This document shows, piece after piece, positions 9,247-17,070 of a stretch of DNA of 34,086 bases (positions are counted from its first letter, which is position 1; each line of letters opens with the position of its first letter). The stretch is taken from positions 1 through 34,086 of the forward strand of contig JAFRMD010000128.1 in assembly GCA_017430835.1 (NCBI GenBank), given 5' to 3'. The notes under the pieces were generated by a model that saw only the letters and a program-made list of their open reading frames with translations, was not told where the DNA came from and did not search any database. This DNA is from Methanosphaera sp. Lineage in GTDB: Archaea; Methanobacteriota; Methanobacteria; Methanobacteriales; Methanobacteriaceae. Made by a program: the position numbers and the translations under genes.

Positions 9247-9675
9247 ATGGTAACAATTATAGATGGAGAAGGATTAGTACTTGGAAGACTTGCAAGTACA
9301 GTCAGTAAAAGACTCTTAAACGGAGAAGAAATCACTATCGTTAATGCTGAAAAAATAATCATCTCTGGTAACAAAGACTATATCTATGCAAGATACAAAC
9401 AACGAGTAGACAGAGCAAGTATCTCAAACCCTAGAGATTTAGGTCCAAAATATCCAAGAAGACCAGATGATATTTTCAGAAGAACAGTCAGAGGAATGAT
9501 TCCTTACAGAAAAGCTCACGGAAGAGCAGCATATAAAAACTTAAAAGTAAATGTAGGCGTTCCAACTGAATTAGAAGGACAAGAAGTAGTAGAAATTAAA
9601 GAAGCACAACCTAAAAATATTTCCAAAAGTATGGAATTAGGTACAGTATCAAAATTGTTAGGTGCTAAATTTTAA
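9247..9675 (+). CDS. rpl13: 50S ribosomal protein L13
   Basis: A 142-residue large-subunit protein. The archaeal signature is clear: [14 protein letters not shown] at the start, [14 protein letters not shown] in the middle, then [20 protein letters not shown] and [15 protein letters not shown]. The AGGTGGA ribosome binding site overlaps the stop of rpl18e, 9 nt before the ATG, so the two are probably translationally coupled. Co-transcribed with S9. Confidence 0.97.
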   Translation: MVTIIDGEGLVLGRLASTVSKRLLNGEEITIVNAEKIIISGNKDYIYARYKQRVDRASISNPRDLGPKYPRRPDDIFRRTVRGMIPYRKAHGRAAYKNLKVNVGVPTELEGQEVVEIKEAQPKNISKSMELGTVSKLLGAKF

Positions 9676-9697
9676 ATAAACAACAGGTAGTGTAAAT

Positions 9698-10099
9698 ATG
9701 AGTAAAGTAGTACACACTAGTGGTAAAAGAAAAACCGCTATTGCTAGAGGTACAGTTAAAGAAGGAACTGGAAAAGTTAGAATCAACCGTAAACCAGCAG
9801 AATTATACGACCCAGAATTAGCAAGATTAAAAATATTTGAACCATTAGAATTAGCAGGAGACTTAGCAAACTCTGTAGACATTAATGTACGTGTAATTGG
9901 TGGAGGAGTAATGGGACAAGCAGAAGCTGCAAGAATGGTTATTGCTAAAGGATTAGTAGAATACTCTGGAGACATGAATCTAAAAGATAGATACGTACAA
10001 TACGACAGAACAATGTTAGTAGGGGATCCTCGAAGATCAGAATCTAAAAAATTCGGTGGACCTGGAGCAAGAGCTAGAAAACAAAAAAGTTACAGGTAA
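9698..10099 (+). CDS. rps9: 30S ribosomal protein S9
   Basis: A 133-residue small-subunit protein whose C-terminal tail reaches the P-site tRNA. It shows [26 protein letters not shown] at the start (split around 4-29), [24 protein letters not shown] in the middle, and the typical end [24 protein letters not shown], where the terminal Lys-Ser-Tyr-Arg is characteristic. AGGTAG upstream supports the start. It is 7 nt from rpoN. Confidence 0.97.
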   Translation: MSKVVHTSGKRKTAIARGTVKEGTGKVRINRKPAELYDPELARLKIFEPLELAGDLANSVDINVRVIGGGVMGQAEAARMVIAKGLVEYSGDMNLKDRYVQYDRTMLVGDPRRSESKKFGGPGARARKQKSYR

Positions 10100-10106
10100 A
10101 ATTTTT

Positions 10107-10274
10107 ATGTTACTCGTAAGATGTTTTTCGTGTGGAAAAGTTATTTCAGCAAGTTTTGATGAATTTAAGGAAAGAACAGAAAATGGTGAAAGTCCAAATG
10201 ATGTTCTAGATGATCTTGGAATCAAAAAATATTGTTGTAGAAGAATGTTCATATCACACGTTGATGTATGGTAA
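10107..10274 (+). CDS. rpoN: DNA-directed RNA polymerase subunit N (Rpo10)
   Basis: A 55-residue zinc-bundle protein that anchors the D/L assembly platform, homologous to eukaryotic RPB10. The zinc ligands are all visible: C6 and C9 in RCFSCGK and the adjacent pair C43 and C44 in KYCCRRM. The length is as in other archaea. The ATG at 10107 is preferred over an ORF extension that runs back into the end of rps9, because the protein then begins with the family's conserved hydrophobic residues before RCFSCG. AGGTAAAA precedes it. Confidence 0.95.
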   Translation: MLLVRCFSCGKVISASFDEFKERTENGESPNDVLDDLGIKKYCCRRMFISHVDVW

Positions 10275-10312
10275 TGAATATTATTAAACTAAATATGGAG
10301 CTAAAAAACTTT

Positions 10313-10377
10313 TGAGTAAAGAATACTCATTAAAAATAGGACTCCTCTCCTTTTTACCTTCAAAAGGTAATTGAGGA
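10313..10377 (+). other. Structured non-coding element between rpoN and rpoK
   Basis: The 160-bp gap is unusually large for this operon. It holds the hairpin TGAGTA/TACTCA (10313-10329, loop AAGAA) and the hairpin TTACCTT/AAGGTAA (10354-10370, 3-nt loop). The second is enclosed by an outer helix TCCTC (10343-10347)/GAGGA (10373-10377). All arms are perfect. No tRNA T-arm motif or protein start is present. It could be a leader of rpoK, a processing site or a small RNA; I cannot assign a family. Confidence 0.4.
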
Positions 10378-10434
10378 TACTTTTTAGTTAAGTTGTTGAA
10401 TAGGATATATACCAGAAAGGAGCATTTAAGAAAT

Positions 10435-10623
10435 ATGCAATCTAGAAAAGATACAAGATTTGAAAAAGCTAGATTAATTGGATCAAGAGCTTTACAAATA
10501 TCAATGGGAGCAAAACCATTAGTAGAATTTGAACCTAATGAAGATACAATTAAAATAGCATTACGCGAATATGAGGAAGGAATTCTTCCATTAGATGCAG
10601 TAGTTAAAGATGAATACAAATAA
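10435..10623 (+). CDS. rpoK: DNA-directed RNA polymerase subunit K (Rpo6)
   Basis: A 62-residue subunit homologous to bacterial omega and eukaryotic RPB6, which stabilises the clamp and the large subunit. The conserved core TRFEKARLIGSRALQISMGA is at about residues 7-26, followed by PLV-EFEP and IALREYEEGILPL. The ATG at 10435 gives the family length; GGAG at 10419-10422 is a somewhat distant 12 nt upstream. A longer reading starting at 10393 (TTG) would add 14 unconserved residues. It follows a structured spacer. Confidence 0.94.
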   Translation: MQSRKDTRFEKARLIGSRALQISMGAKPLVEFEPNEDTIKIALREYEEGILPLDAVVKDEYK

Positions 10624-10750
10624 ATTTTTTATTTATTTTTAATACCTGAGTATGAAAATTAACTTTCTTATTTATACACTTATTAATGGAAATAAAAACA
10701 GAGCCCTTTAATTGAACAACTATTTCTACATTTAAGAAGAGGTGTTTTTT

Positions 10751-11995
10751 ATGGATAGTGTAATAGAAGACGTACGATTAAGAAAAATTATAGATAGTAG
10801 AGGAAATCCAACAGTTGAAGCAGATATTTTAACTTGGAATGGATTCGGAAGAGCTGCAGCACCTAGTGGAGCAAGTACAGGAGTAAATGAAGTTGCATCA
10901 TTCCCTGAAGGTGGAGTAAACCAAGTAATAGAAGAAGTAGAAGATTTAATCTCATCTGAAATTATTGGTATGGAAGCAGAAGATTTAAGAGAAATCGATG
11001 CAGTTTTAAAAGAAATTGATGGAACAGACAACTTCTCAACAATAGGTGGAAATACAGCTGTAGCAGTATCTATGGCAACAGCAAAAGCAGCAGCATCAAG
11101 TTACAACCTTCCATTATACAAATTCTTAGGAGGAATAATGCCATTATCAATACCATTCCCTCTAGGAAATATGATTAACGGTGGAGCACATGCTGGTACA
11201 AATGCACCAGATATACAAGAATTCTTAGTAATCCCAGTAGGTGCATCTAATATTATGGAAGCAATGGAAACAAACATAAATGTTCACAGAAGAATAAAAG
11301 AAAAGATACAAGCAACAGACAGTACATTCACTGGTGGAAAAGGTGACGAAGGAGGATGGGCTCCAAACCTTACCAACGAACAAGCTTTAGAAATTCAAAC
11401 ATCTTCTTGTGAAGAAATTACAAACGAAACTGGTGTTGAAGTAAGACCTGGATTAGATGTAGCATCAAGTGAATTTTGGGATGAAAAAGAACAAAAATAC
11501 ATCTACGAAAGAGAAGGAACCAGTAGAACTGTTGAAGAACAAATTGATTACATAGCTGATTTAGTAGATACATACAAATTCTTCTATGTGGAAGACCCAA
11601 TTCAAGAAAATGACTTTGAAGCATTTGCTGAATTAACAGCTAAATCAGGTAAAGATTGTTTAATTTGTGGAGACGACCTATTTGTAACAAACCCAGAAAT
11701 ACTAGCAAAAGGTATCGAAGCAAAAGCAGCAAATTCCTTAATAATTAAACCAAATCAGATAGGTACACTTACAGATACTTACAACTCTATCCAATTAGCA
11801 AAAGCTAATAAATACGTACCTGTAGTATCTCACAGATCTGGTGAAACTACTGATGAAACAATTGCACACATAGCTGTAGCATTCAATGCACCAATTATTA
11901 AAACTGGAGCAGCAGGTGGAGAAAGAATTGCAAAACTAAATGAATTAGTCAGAATTGAAGAAGAATTACCAAATCCAAAAATGGCTGATTTATAA
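10751..11995 (+). CDS. eno: Enolase (phosphopyruvate hydratase)
   Basis: A 414-residue cytosolic enzyme that interconverts 2-phosphoglycerate and phosphoenolpyruvate in glycolysis/gluconeogenesis. The sequence has [13 protein letters not shown] at the start, [15 protein letters not shown] [23 protein letters not shown], and the magnesium-binding and catalytic segments [34 protein letters not shown] and [20 protein letters not shown]. Length is normal. The ATG at 10751 has GAGGTG upstream. Its place between rpoK and rps2 is a conserved archaeal arrangement. A TATA-like element around 10669-10676 may give it its own promoter. Confidence 0.97.
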   Translation: MDSVIEDVRLRKIIDSRGNPTVEADILTWNGFGRAAAPSGASTGVNEVASFPEGGVNQVIEEVEDLISSEIIGMEAEDLREIDAVLKEIDGTDNFSTIGGNTAVAVSMATAKAAASSYNLPLYKFLGGIMPLSIPFPLGNMINGGAHAGTNAPDIQEFLVIPVGASNIMEAMETNINVHRRIKEKIQATDSTFTGGKGDEGGWAPNLTNEQALEIQTSSCEEITNETGVEVRPGLDVASSEFWDEKEQKYIYEREGTSRTVEEQIDYIADLVDTYKFFYVEDPIQENDFEAFAELTAKSGKDCLICGDDLFVTNPEILAKGIEAKAANSLIIKPNQIGTLTDTYNSIQLAKANKYVPVVSHRSGETTDETIAHIAVAFNAPIIKTGAAGGERIAKLNELVRIEEELPNPKMADL

Positions 11996-12007
11996 CTGGA
12001 GTTTTTC

Positions 12008-12193
12008 ATGAATATTAATGTAAACTATGAAAAATGTAATGGTATAAACTGTTTAGAATGTTTAGATTTATGTCCAATGAACGTATTTACAGTAAAGGAT
12101 GATAAACTAATAGTTTATGATTTAGAAAAATGTTGCATATGTCAATTATGTCAGGAGATATGTGAACAGAAAGCCATCACATTAATTTATTAA
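12008..12193 (+). CDS. Small ferredoxin-like 4Fe-4S protein
   Basis: A 61-residue protein with two cysteine clusters. The first is C10-x4-C15-x2-C18-x3-C22-Pro and the second C42-x2-C45-x2-C48-x3-C52, with an extra C43. This fits a 2[4Fe-4S] ferredoxin of minimal length, although the first motif has four residues instead of two after the first cysteine, and the proline after the last cysteine is replaced by glutamate. GGAG is just upstream. It lies 12 nt after enolase and 49 nt before S2, so it is probably co-transcribed with core genes. The electron partner is unknown; it might support iron-sulfur enzymes or the Fe-S site of RpoD, but that is speculation. Confidence 0.85.
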   Translation: MNINVNYEKCNGINCLECLDLCPMNVFTVKDDKLIVYDLEKCCICQLCQEICEQKAITLIY

Positions 12194-12242
12194 TATCCAG
12201 AATGAATGTTTAAAAAAATTTTTTATATTAAGAGGTAATAAA

Positions 12243-12839
12243 ATGTCAGAATTATTAATACCATTAGATAAGTACCTTGCAGCAGGTTTACATATAGGTA
12301 CTCAACAAAAAACTAAAGATATGGAAAAATATATCTACAGAGTAAGAGCAGATGGTCTTCATGTATTAGATGTTAAAAGCAGTAACGATAAAATTATCAT
12401 AGCTGCAAAATTATTATCAAAATATGACCCAGATGACGTACTTGTAGTTAGTACAAGACAATATGGTCAAGCACCAGTAAAAAAATTCGGAGAAGTTACT
12501 GGATGTAAAACAATTCCTGGAAGATTTATCCCAGGTACACTTACAAATCCACAGTACAACAAATTTATTGAACCAAAATTATTACTCGTAACTGACCCAA
12601 GAAGTGATTCACAGGCTGTTGTTGAAGCAAGACAAAATGGAATTCCTGTAGTAGCATTATGTGATACAGAAAACCTTTTATCCAATGTTGATGTTGCAAT
12701 TCCTGTAAACAACAAAGGAAGAAAAGCAATAGCACTTGTTTACTGGTTACTCGCTAGACAAGTATTAAGAAACAGAGGAATCTTATCAAGTGATGAAGAA
12801 TTTGATTTAGATCCTACTGATTTCGAATTAAAAATATAA
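12243..12839 (+). CDS. rps2: 30S ribosomal protein S2
   Basis: A 198-residue small-subunit protein, of archaeal/eukaryotic SA type and length. It shows [20 protein letters not shown] near the start, then [54 protein letters not shown] and [28 protein letters not shown] precedes the ATG. It closes the core block and is followed by a strong terminator at 12853-12898. Confidence 0.97.
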   Translation: MSELLIPLDKYLAAGLHIGTQQKTKDMEKYIYRVRADGLHVLDVKSSNDKIIIAAKLLSKYDPDDVLVVSTRQYGQAPVKKFGEVTGCKTIPGRFIPGTLTNPQYNKFIEPKLLLVTDPRSDSQAVVEARQNGIPVVALCDTENLLSNVDVAIPVNNKGRKAIALVYWLLARQVLRNRGILSSDEEFDLDPTDFELKI

Positions 12840-12852
12840 GTAAAACTAGGAC

Positions 12853-12898
12853 AATAGAAGAAAAGTTAATTAATCTTCTATTATAATTTATCTTTTTT
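12853..12898 (+). terminator. Terminator after S2
   Basis: AATAGAAGA (12853-12861) and TCTTCTATT (12874-12882) form a perfect 9-bp stem with a 12-nt loop, followed by a T7 run at 12892-12898. A second imperfect stem, AATACT-TTTT/AAAAAGTATT (about 12900-12925), and another T7 run follow before the convergent barstar-like gene. Confidence 0.6.
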
Positions 12899-12946
12899 TA
12901 ATACTCTTTTTCTTGAAAAAGTATTTCTCTATTTTTTTGAGCATTT

Positions 12947-13201
12947 TTAGTCAATTATTTTAAATTTTAATAGTGAATTATATTCTGATGCTCTTTCAAT
13001 TGAATCTATTAAATCAGGGTCTACTTTTTGGCTATTTGTTAGTGTGATTATTGTTTTTTTGTAGAATCCTATGAGGTATTGGTATATGTCTTCATAATCT
13101 CCATTGAATACTGGTAGGTCGAATATTTCTTTTAGGTATTCATCTTGATTTTTTTCTAGTTCTGTTCCGTCTAATTCGTATTTTGTCATTTGTTTTTTCA
13201 T
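12947..13201 (-). CDS. Barstar-like protein (barnase inhibitor family)
   Basis: Reading from ATG at 13201 gives 84 residues, close to barstar's 89. The pattern matches barstar: a first strand (KYELDG), a helix, then LPVFNGDYEDIYQYL, aligning with barstar's LPEYYGENLDALWDAL, and a final strand ending KFKIID. The residue matching barstar Asp35 is kept; the one matching Asp39 is not obviously kept. An alternative GTG at 13255, overlapping the MEMO stop, would add 18 hydrophobic residues; I prefer 13201 because the domain starts there and a TATA-like sequence lies just upstream. Barstar binds and inhibits extracellular-type RNases in bacteria. No barnase-like RNase gene is in the window, so the target is unknown. 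Family call by eye. Confidence 0.65.
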   Translation of the reverse strand: MKKQMTKYELDGTELEKNQDEYLKEIFDLPVFNGDYEDIYQYLIGFYKKTIITLTNSQKVDPDLIDSIERASEYNSLLKFKIID

Positions 13202-13254
13202 CCCATAATATTTTATAACAATTGTTATATCTTTTATATTATATAAAATATTCA

Positions 13255-14082
13255 CTATTTTGAAATAACCGCAGACATATATCCCACAACACTATCATAA
13301 TCACCGGAAACATCACCACTATTGGAATATTTTAATACGTTAGAATTATTTGCATTTGACAATTTTGAATACTCAATAGCACAAATGGTTGGCCCATATC
13401 CACACATTGAAATATCATAGTCAATAATGTCTTTTACCAGTTGATTGCTATTCATATCATTAACGGAATTCATTACTTTAGTATCATAATACTTGGCTGT
13501 TTTGCTATCCTCATAGTGTGTCAAATCAGTACTGGCAATTATGACGATTTTTCGATTAAGTTTTTCACTCACGGTTTTAATACTACTTGCTAGTTTATCA
13601 CATAATTGGGGAATCTGCCGACTAATAACCAGAGGAACAATTTTAACAGGTTTTTCTCCACATATGTACTGTATAAATGGTATTTCTACTTCAATGCTGT
13701 GTTCTTTTATATGTGCAGTGTTGTCAATACAAACATTTTCATCTACTTTCAATAATTCATCAACAAATTCACTGTCCACATCAATTAATCCTAGGGGTGT
13801 TTCCCATTTATCATAGTCACAAGCATCAACGTTTGTTCCATATCCTGTATGATTTGGTCCTAAAATTACAAAAGTTTCGGGAATATTGTCTTCTAATTGC
13901 TTGAAGGTATAACATGCAGTAAGTCCAGAATAGATATATCCTGCATGTGGAGTTATGCCAGCAACAATTTCATGATGTTCTTTGTCTATAGATATTGAAT
14001 CATAATAGCTCTTTATATTTTCTTTTAATAAATCTTTATCGGATGCATAAAATAGTCCACTAACACATGGCTTCCTAATCAT
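13255..14082 (-). CDS. MEMO family protein
   Basis: A 275-residue member of the MEMO/AmmeMemoRadiSam B family, related in fold to metal-dependent dioxygenases. Conserved candidates H46 (TPHAGY), H78 (GPNHTG), H189 (DLTHYE) and C227 (MCGYGP) have the same spacing (32 and 111) as the His49, His81 and His192 of human MEMO1. In archaea the gene is commonly beside S2 and mevalonate kinase, as here, though here it is on the opposite strand to both. Its biochemical role in archaea is not established. The last base of its coding region overlaps the open frame of the barstar-like gene, so the two may be co-transcribed. Confidence 0.9.
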   Translation of the reverse strand: MIRKPCVSGLFYASDKDLLKENIKSYYDSISIDKEHHEIVAGITPHAGYIYSGLTACYTFKQLEDNIPETFVILGPNHTGYGTNVDACDYDKWETPLGLIDVDSEFVDELLKVDENVCIDNTAHIKEHSIEVEIPFIQYICGEKPVKIVPLVISRQIPQLCDKLASSIKTVSEKLNRKIVIIASTDLTHYEDSKTAKYYDTKVMNSVNDMNSNQLVKDIIDYDISMCGYGPTICAIEYSKLSNANNSNVLKYSNSGDVSGDYDSVVGYMSAVISK

Positions 14083-14143
14083 AATTAATCACTTCTAACA
14101 GTATTTATGTGTAATTAGATATAATAATTATTAGGTGGAACAT

Positions 14144-14638
14144 ATGAAAAGTGAAGTAAAAATGGACAGATTCATTAATCCGGAACCATGGACAATAGTA
14201 TCATGTAGGGATAATAATTGTAAAGATAATGCTTTAAGTATTGGATTGGTTGCAAATGTCAGTATAGAACCAGAAATTATCATGATCGCAGTGAGAAAAG
14301 AAAGGTACTCCTATCATATCATAAAGGATAGGATGGAATTTGTTTTAAACATTGCCAAAGCAACACAAAAAGATTTGATTGACTATTTTGGAACAGTTTC
14401 AGGTCGTGACGAAGACAAACTAGAAAAATATGGAACTATTGATGCGGATATTGTGGATGCTCCAATAATCGTAGATTGTCCAGTAAACTTTGAATGTAAA
14501 GTAAATGATATTGTAACACAGGGAAGCCATGATGTATTCTTTGCAAGGGTTGTAAAGGCACATTGCAGCGAAGAATATTTAAATAATGATGGCAGCATCA
14601 ACTGGAAAAAGGTTAATCCGATACATAGTTTGATATAA
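14144..14638 (+). CDS. Flavin reductase-like (flavoredoxin family) FMN-binding protein
   Basis: A 164-residue protein. The start at 14144 is chosen because AGGTGG (14133-14138) lies 5 nt upstream. The fold is indicated by ALSIGLVANVSIEPEIIMIAV, where the family's strand contacts the FMN phosphate, by YSYHIIKDRMEFVLNIAKA, and by FECKVNDIVTQGSHDVFFARVVKAHC, the typical split-barrel segment ending in a conserved G-x-H-x-x-F-x-G/A pattern. Members bind FMN and pass electrons between NAD(P)H or ferredoxin-type donors and acceptors. The specific partner is unknown. It is divergent from the MEMO gene with a 61-bp shared spacer. Confidence 0.85.
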   Translation: MKSEVKMDRFINPEPWTIVSCRDNNCKDNALSIGLVANVSIEPEIIMIAVRKERYSYHIIKDRMEFVLNIAKATQKDLIDYFGTVSGRDEDKLEKYGTIDADIVDAPIIVDCPVNFECKVNDIVTQGSHDVFFARVVKAHCSEEYLNNDGSINWKKVNPIHSLI

Positions 14639-14894
14639 AATAACATACGAACTCCATTTATCTTCATTTTTAATAATTTTGGCTAATTAAGTTTTAAATA
14701 ATCTTTATGATGTCTGCATAAATCTTTAACCATAATTGTCTAACCTGTTTTCTAATTATTTTTGCTATTTTATTATTTATCATAATTTTTCACATTCTTT
14801 ATGGAAGTATCAATTTTATTTTAAGTCATGTTTTATCATTTCATGGCTTTAATAATTTTTATTATTAATTATTTTTTAATTTTAATCCGTAATC

Positions 14895-14902
14895 TTTATA
14901 AT
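14895..14902 (+). promoter_or_regulatory. TATA box in front of the hairpin row
   Basis: TTTATAAT, preceded by AATC, fits the archaeal TATA consensus. Transcription would begin near 14925, just before the first inverted repeat. There is no annotated-size gene behind it before the mvk promoter. Confidence 0.4.
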
Positions 14903-14924
14903 AGATGATAGAAATATATATTAT

Positions 14925-15110
14925 TAACAGATTCTCTTAAGGCAATTGATTAAGGTAATCATTTATTTGTTACGTGTGTAACAGTATAAAAAGGGTTTTT
15001 TTTATACTTGAGAATCATTTTAAGGGGTATTTACCATTTTATGGTAAATAATGTATTTGAAATTAGATTAAATAATTTAGCTAAAATTTTGCTAATGGAT
15101 ATTTTTTTTA
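14925..15110 (+). ncRNA. Candidate structured small RNA
   Basis: Between a TATA box (14895-14902) and a T8 run (about 15102-15109), four consecutive perfect stems with short loops are predicted by eye, with stem lengths 6, 6, 9 and 10 bp. They could be one RNA of about 185 nt or operator-like palindromes. No match to tRNA, SRP RNA, RNase P RNA or a known riboswitch core is recognised. A 25-codon open frame lies inside it. Expression is unproven. Confidence 0.3.
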
Positions 15111-15118
15111 TATTCTAA
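15041..15118 (+). CDS. Possible 25-residue small protein
   Basis: ATG at 15041 opens a frame of 25 codons ending TAA at 15116-15118. The product would start MVNNVFEIRLNNLAK and end in a hydrophobic patch (ILLMDIFFIF), suggesting membrane contact. GGGG at 15024-15027 is 13 nt upstream, too far for a good ribosome binding site. The start codon lies in the right arm of the 10-bp inverted repeat 15028-15050, so it would be masked in the folded RNA. It may be chance in AT-rich DNA. Confidence 0.15.
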   Translation: MVNNVFEIRLNNLAKILLMDIFFIF

Positions 15119-15142
15119 GTATTATTTTTAAGCTAAACTTAA

Positions 15143-15150
15143 TTTATAAA
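15143..15150 (+). promoter_or_regulatory. TATA box of the mevalonate/isoprenoid operon
   Basis: TTTATAAA followed by AAGTTAG lies 106 bases before the mvk start. It predicts transcription from about 15175 and an 80-nt leader. No other good TATA element is seen between here and mvk. Confidence 0.45.
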
Positions 15151-15255
15151 AAGTTAGTGTATATCCTATTTTAGTTGATATTTCATTATTTTTTTTTAAT
15201 CTTAATTACTAATTTTTCTTACATAATTCCTTGACTATTTGGAGATTATAATTTA

Positions 15256-16227
15256 ATGAAAATTAAGGCTTTTGCACCTGGAAAGGTGATATTATTTGGA
15301 GAACATTCAGTTGTACATAACAAACCGGCTATTGCAGTAGCAATAAATAGGGGAGTTGATGTAGAATTAATCTCAAGAGAAGATAAAATTGTAACAATTA
15401 ATGTTCCTTTAATTGAATACAATAAAACACATCAAATGGATAATAAAAAGCTAATTTTCCAATTGGATAGTCAAAATAAAATGATTACCGACTATATTTA
15501 TGAAGTAATGAACTTATTTGAATTTGAACATGGTTTTGACTTAACAGTAGATATTAAAATGTATCTTGGAGCAGGACTTGGATCTTCTGCAGCTGTAACA
15601 GTATCATGTCTTAAAGCAATATCCTTATTTACAGGATGTGAAATGACAAAAGAGGAAATTGCAAAACAAGCAAGGGATATTGAAATTAAAATACAGGGTG
15701 CAGCCAGTCCAATTGATACATCAATGAGTACATATGGTGGAATCATATACATTGATGAAGAGTTTAATCTAGAAAGAATAGATTTCGACATGCAACTTCC
15801 ACTTATTGTATCTGATTGTAAAAAAACGGGAAACACGGGAAAACTTGTAGAATCTGTTAGACAAAAATATGTTAAATACCCCCTCATTGTAGGAAATATT
15901 TTTAATGCAATGCAGGAAGTAGCAAAAAAGGCTAAAACAGCTCTAGAAAGTGGTGACTCAGAACTAATAGGAGATTTGATGAATATTAATCAGGGATTGT
16001 TAGATTCAATTGGAGTTAACACACTGGAATTATCAGACATGGTTTACTTAACAAGAAAATATGGGGCTAAAGGATCAAAACTAACTGGAAGTGGCGGAGG
16101 CGGATGCATAATAGCATACTGCCCAGATAATATTGAAGAAATCTACACTCAGTTAAAAAATAAGTACCCTACATTTAAGTGTGAACAATCTGATGAAGGA
16201 GTACAGGCTGAAATAATTGAAAACTAG
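15256..16227 (+). CDS. mvk: Mevalonate kinase
   Basis: A 323-residue GHMP-family kinase that phosphorylates mevalonate to 5-phosphomevalonate, the first committed kinase step to archaeal lipids. Motifs in order: APGKVILFGEHSVVH (7-21, K10 and E16), the ATP-binding loop GAGLGSSAA (105-113), GAASPIDTSMSTYGG with catalytic D154, and the C-terminal KLTGSGGGGC (275-284). The length is typical of archaeal enzymes. GGAG (15241-15244) precedes the ATG. It heads the operon mvk-ipk-fni-RNase J-idsA; the next gene starts 14 nt downstream. Confidence 0.97.
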   Translation: MKIKAFAPGKVILFGEHSVVHNKPAIAVAINRGVDVELISREDKIVTINVPLIEYNKTHQMDNKKLIFQLDSQNKMITDYIYEVMNLFEFEHGFDLTVDIKMYLGAGLGSSAAVTVSCLKAISLFTGCEMTKEEIAKQARDIEIKIQGAASPIDTSMSTYGGIIYIDEEFNLERIDFDMQLPLIVSDCKKTGNTGKLVESVRQKYVKYPLIVGNIFNAMQEVAKKAKTALESGDSELIGDLMNINQGLLDSIGVNTLELSDMVYLTRKYGAKGSKLTGSGGGGCIIAYCPDNIEEIYTQLKNKYPTFKCEQSDEGVQAEIIEN

Positions 16228-16241
16228 TAAAGGTACGTATT

Positions 16242-17030
16242 ATGATAATACTAAAGCTAGGTGGAAGTGCACTTACAATAAAAGATGCAGACATACCAAC
16301 TATAGATGAAGTTAATTTAGACAGAATTGCACAGGAATTATCATCATATAATGATGACTTAGTAATAGTACATGGTGCAGGATCATACGGTCATATATAT
16401 GCTAAAAAATATGCAATAGGTGACAAAATAGCTAATGCTCAAGAAAACCTCTACAAAAAGGAAGGCTTTTGTAAAATACAAGCATCCATGCAGGTTATGA
16501 ACTATTTGCTAGTGGAAAAATTACAAGAAAAGGGGATACCTGCAATAGGAATAAAACCCTCATCATTTATTATTACAGAGAATAAAAGAATCTTATCATG
16601 TGATACAAGTGTAATTAAACGTTACCTTGATGAAGGATTTGTTCCAGTATTATATGGAGATGCAGTATTAGATTATAATGATGATATTAAATTTGCAATA
16701 ATATCTGGAGACCAGATAATAACATACATGGCCAAACAGCTTAAAGCGGATAAGGTAATTTTATCCTCAGATGTTGATGGAATATACACAGACAATCCAA
16801 AAACAAATCCTGAAGCTAAATTAATAGATATAGTAACAAAAAACACAATATTAACTTTAACAGAAAATGAAAACCAGGCTGATGTAACTGGTGGAATGGC
16901 TGGTAAAATATCAGAACTGTTAGAATTAGCAGATTATGGAATAGAATCGCTGATAATTAATGCAGAAAAAGCAGGAAACCTACAAAAAGCAGTATCTGGG
17001 GAAGAAGTTAAAGGTACCTTAATAAAATAA
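16242..17030 (+). CDS. ipk: Isopentenyl phosphate kinase
   Basis: A 262-residue amino acid kinase family enzyme that converts isopentenyl phosphate to isopentenyl diphosphate in the archaeal version of the mevalonate pathway. The N-terminus IILKLGGSALTIKD has the phosphate-binding Lys and Gly pair (K5, G7, G8) and K14. VHGAGSYGH contains H51, the histidine that distinguishes IPKs from other family members. SGDQI and SSDVDGIYTDNPK (the ATP site), and DVTGGMAGKI follow. AAAGGT lies upstream. The presence of ipk supports an archaeal decarboxylation-before-second-phosphorylation route. Confidence 0.95.
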   Translation: MIILKLGGSALTIKDADIPTIDEVNLDRIAQELSSYNDDLVIVHGAGSYGHIYAKKYAIGDKIANAQENLYKKEGFCKIQASMQVMNYLLVEKLQEKGIPAIGIKPSSFIITENKRILSCDTSVIKRYLDEGFVPVLYGDAVLDYNDDIKFAIISGDQIITYMAKQLKADKVILSSDVDGIYTDNPKTNPEAKLIDIVTKNTILTLTENENQADVTGGMAGKISELLELADYGIESLIINAEKAGNLQKAVSGEEVKGTLIK

Positions 17031-17070
17031 AGATTATCTATTCATAAAAAAGATAGGGAGGTAGAAATCT

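Larger units (their letters stand above)
14639..15255 (+). other. 617-bp non-coding region with row of inverted repeats before mevalonate kinase
   Basis: The first 250 bases (14639-14890) are AT-rich with nothing I recognise. A TATA box TTTATAAT (14895-14902) is followed by four perfect inverted repeats: TGATTA/TAATCA (14947-14961), TGTTAC/GTAACA (14968-14983), GTATAAAAA/TTTTTATAC (14984-15007) and TATTTACCAT/ATGGTAAATA (15028-15050). A weaker TTAGC/GCTAA pair (15077-15095) and a T8 run (about 15102-15109) follow. A second TATA box (15143-15150) then serves mvk. Confidence 0.6.

Noticed and set aside
10275..10434. A tRNA between rpoN and rpoK
   Set aside because: No T-arm GTTC motif, no acceptor stem and no anticodon arm could be drawn.
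13202..13255. GTG start of the barstar-like gene overlapping the MEMO stop
   Set aside because: No ribosome binding site and the added residues do not belong to the barstar fold; kept only as an alternative.
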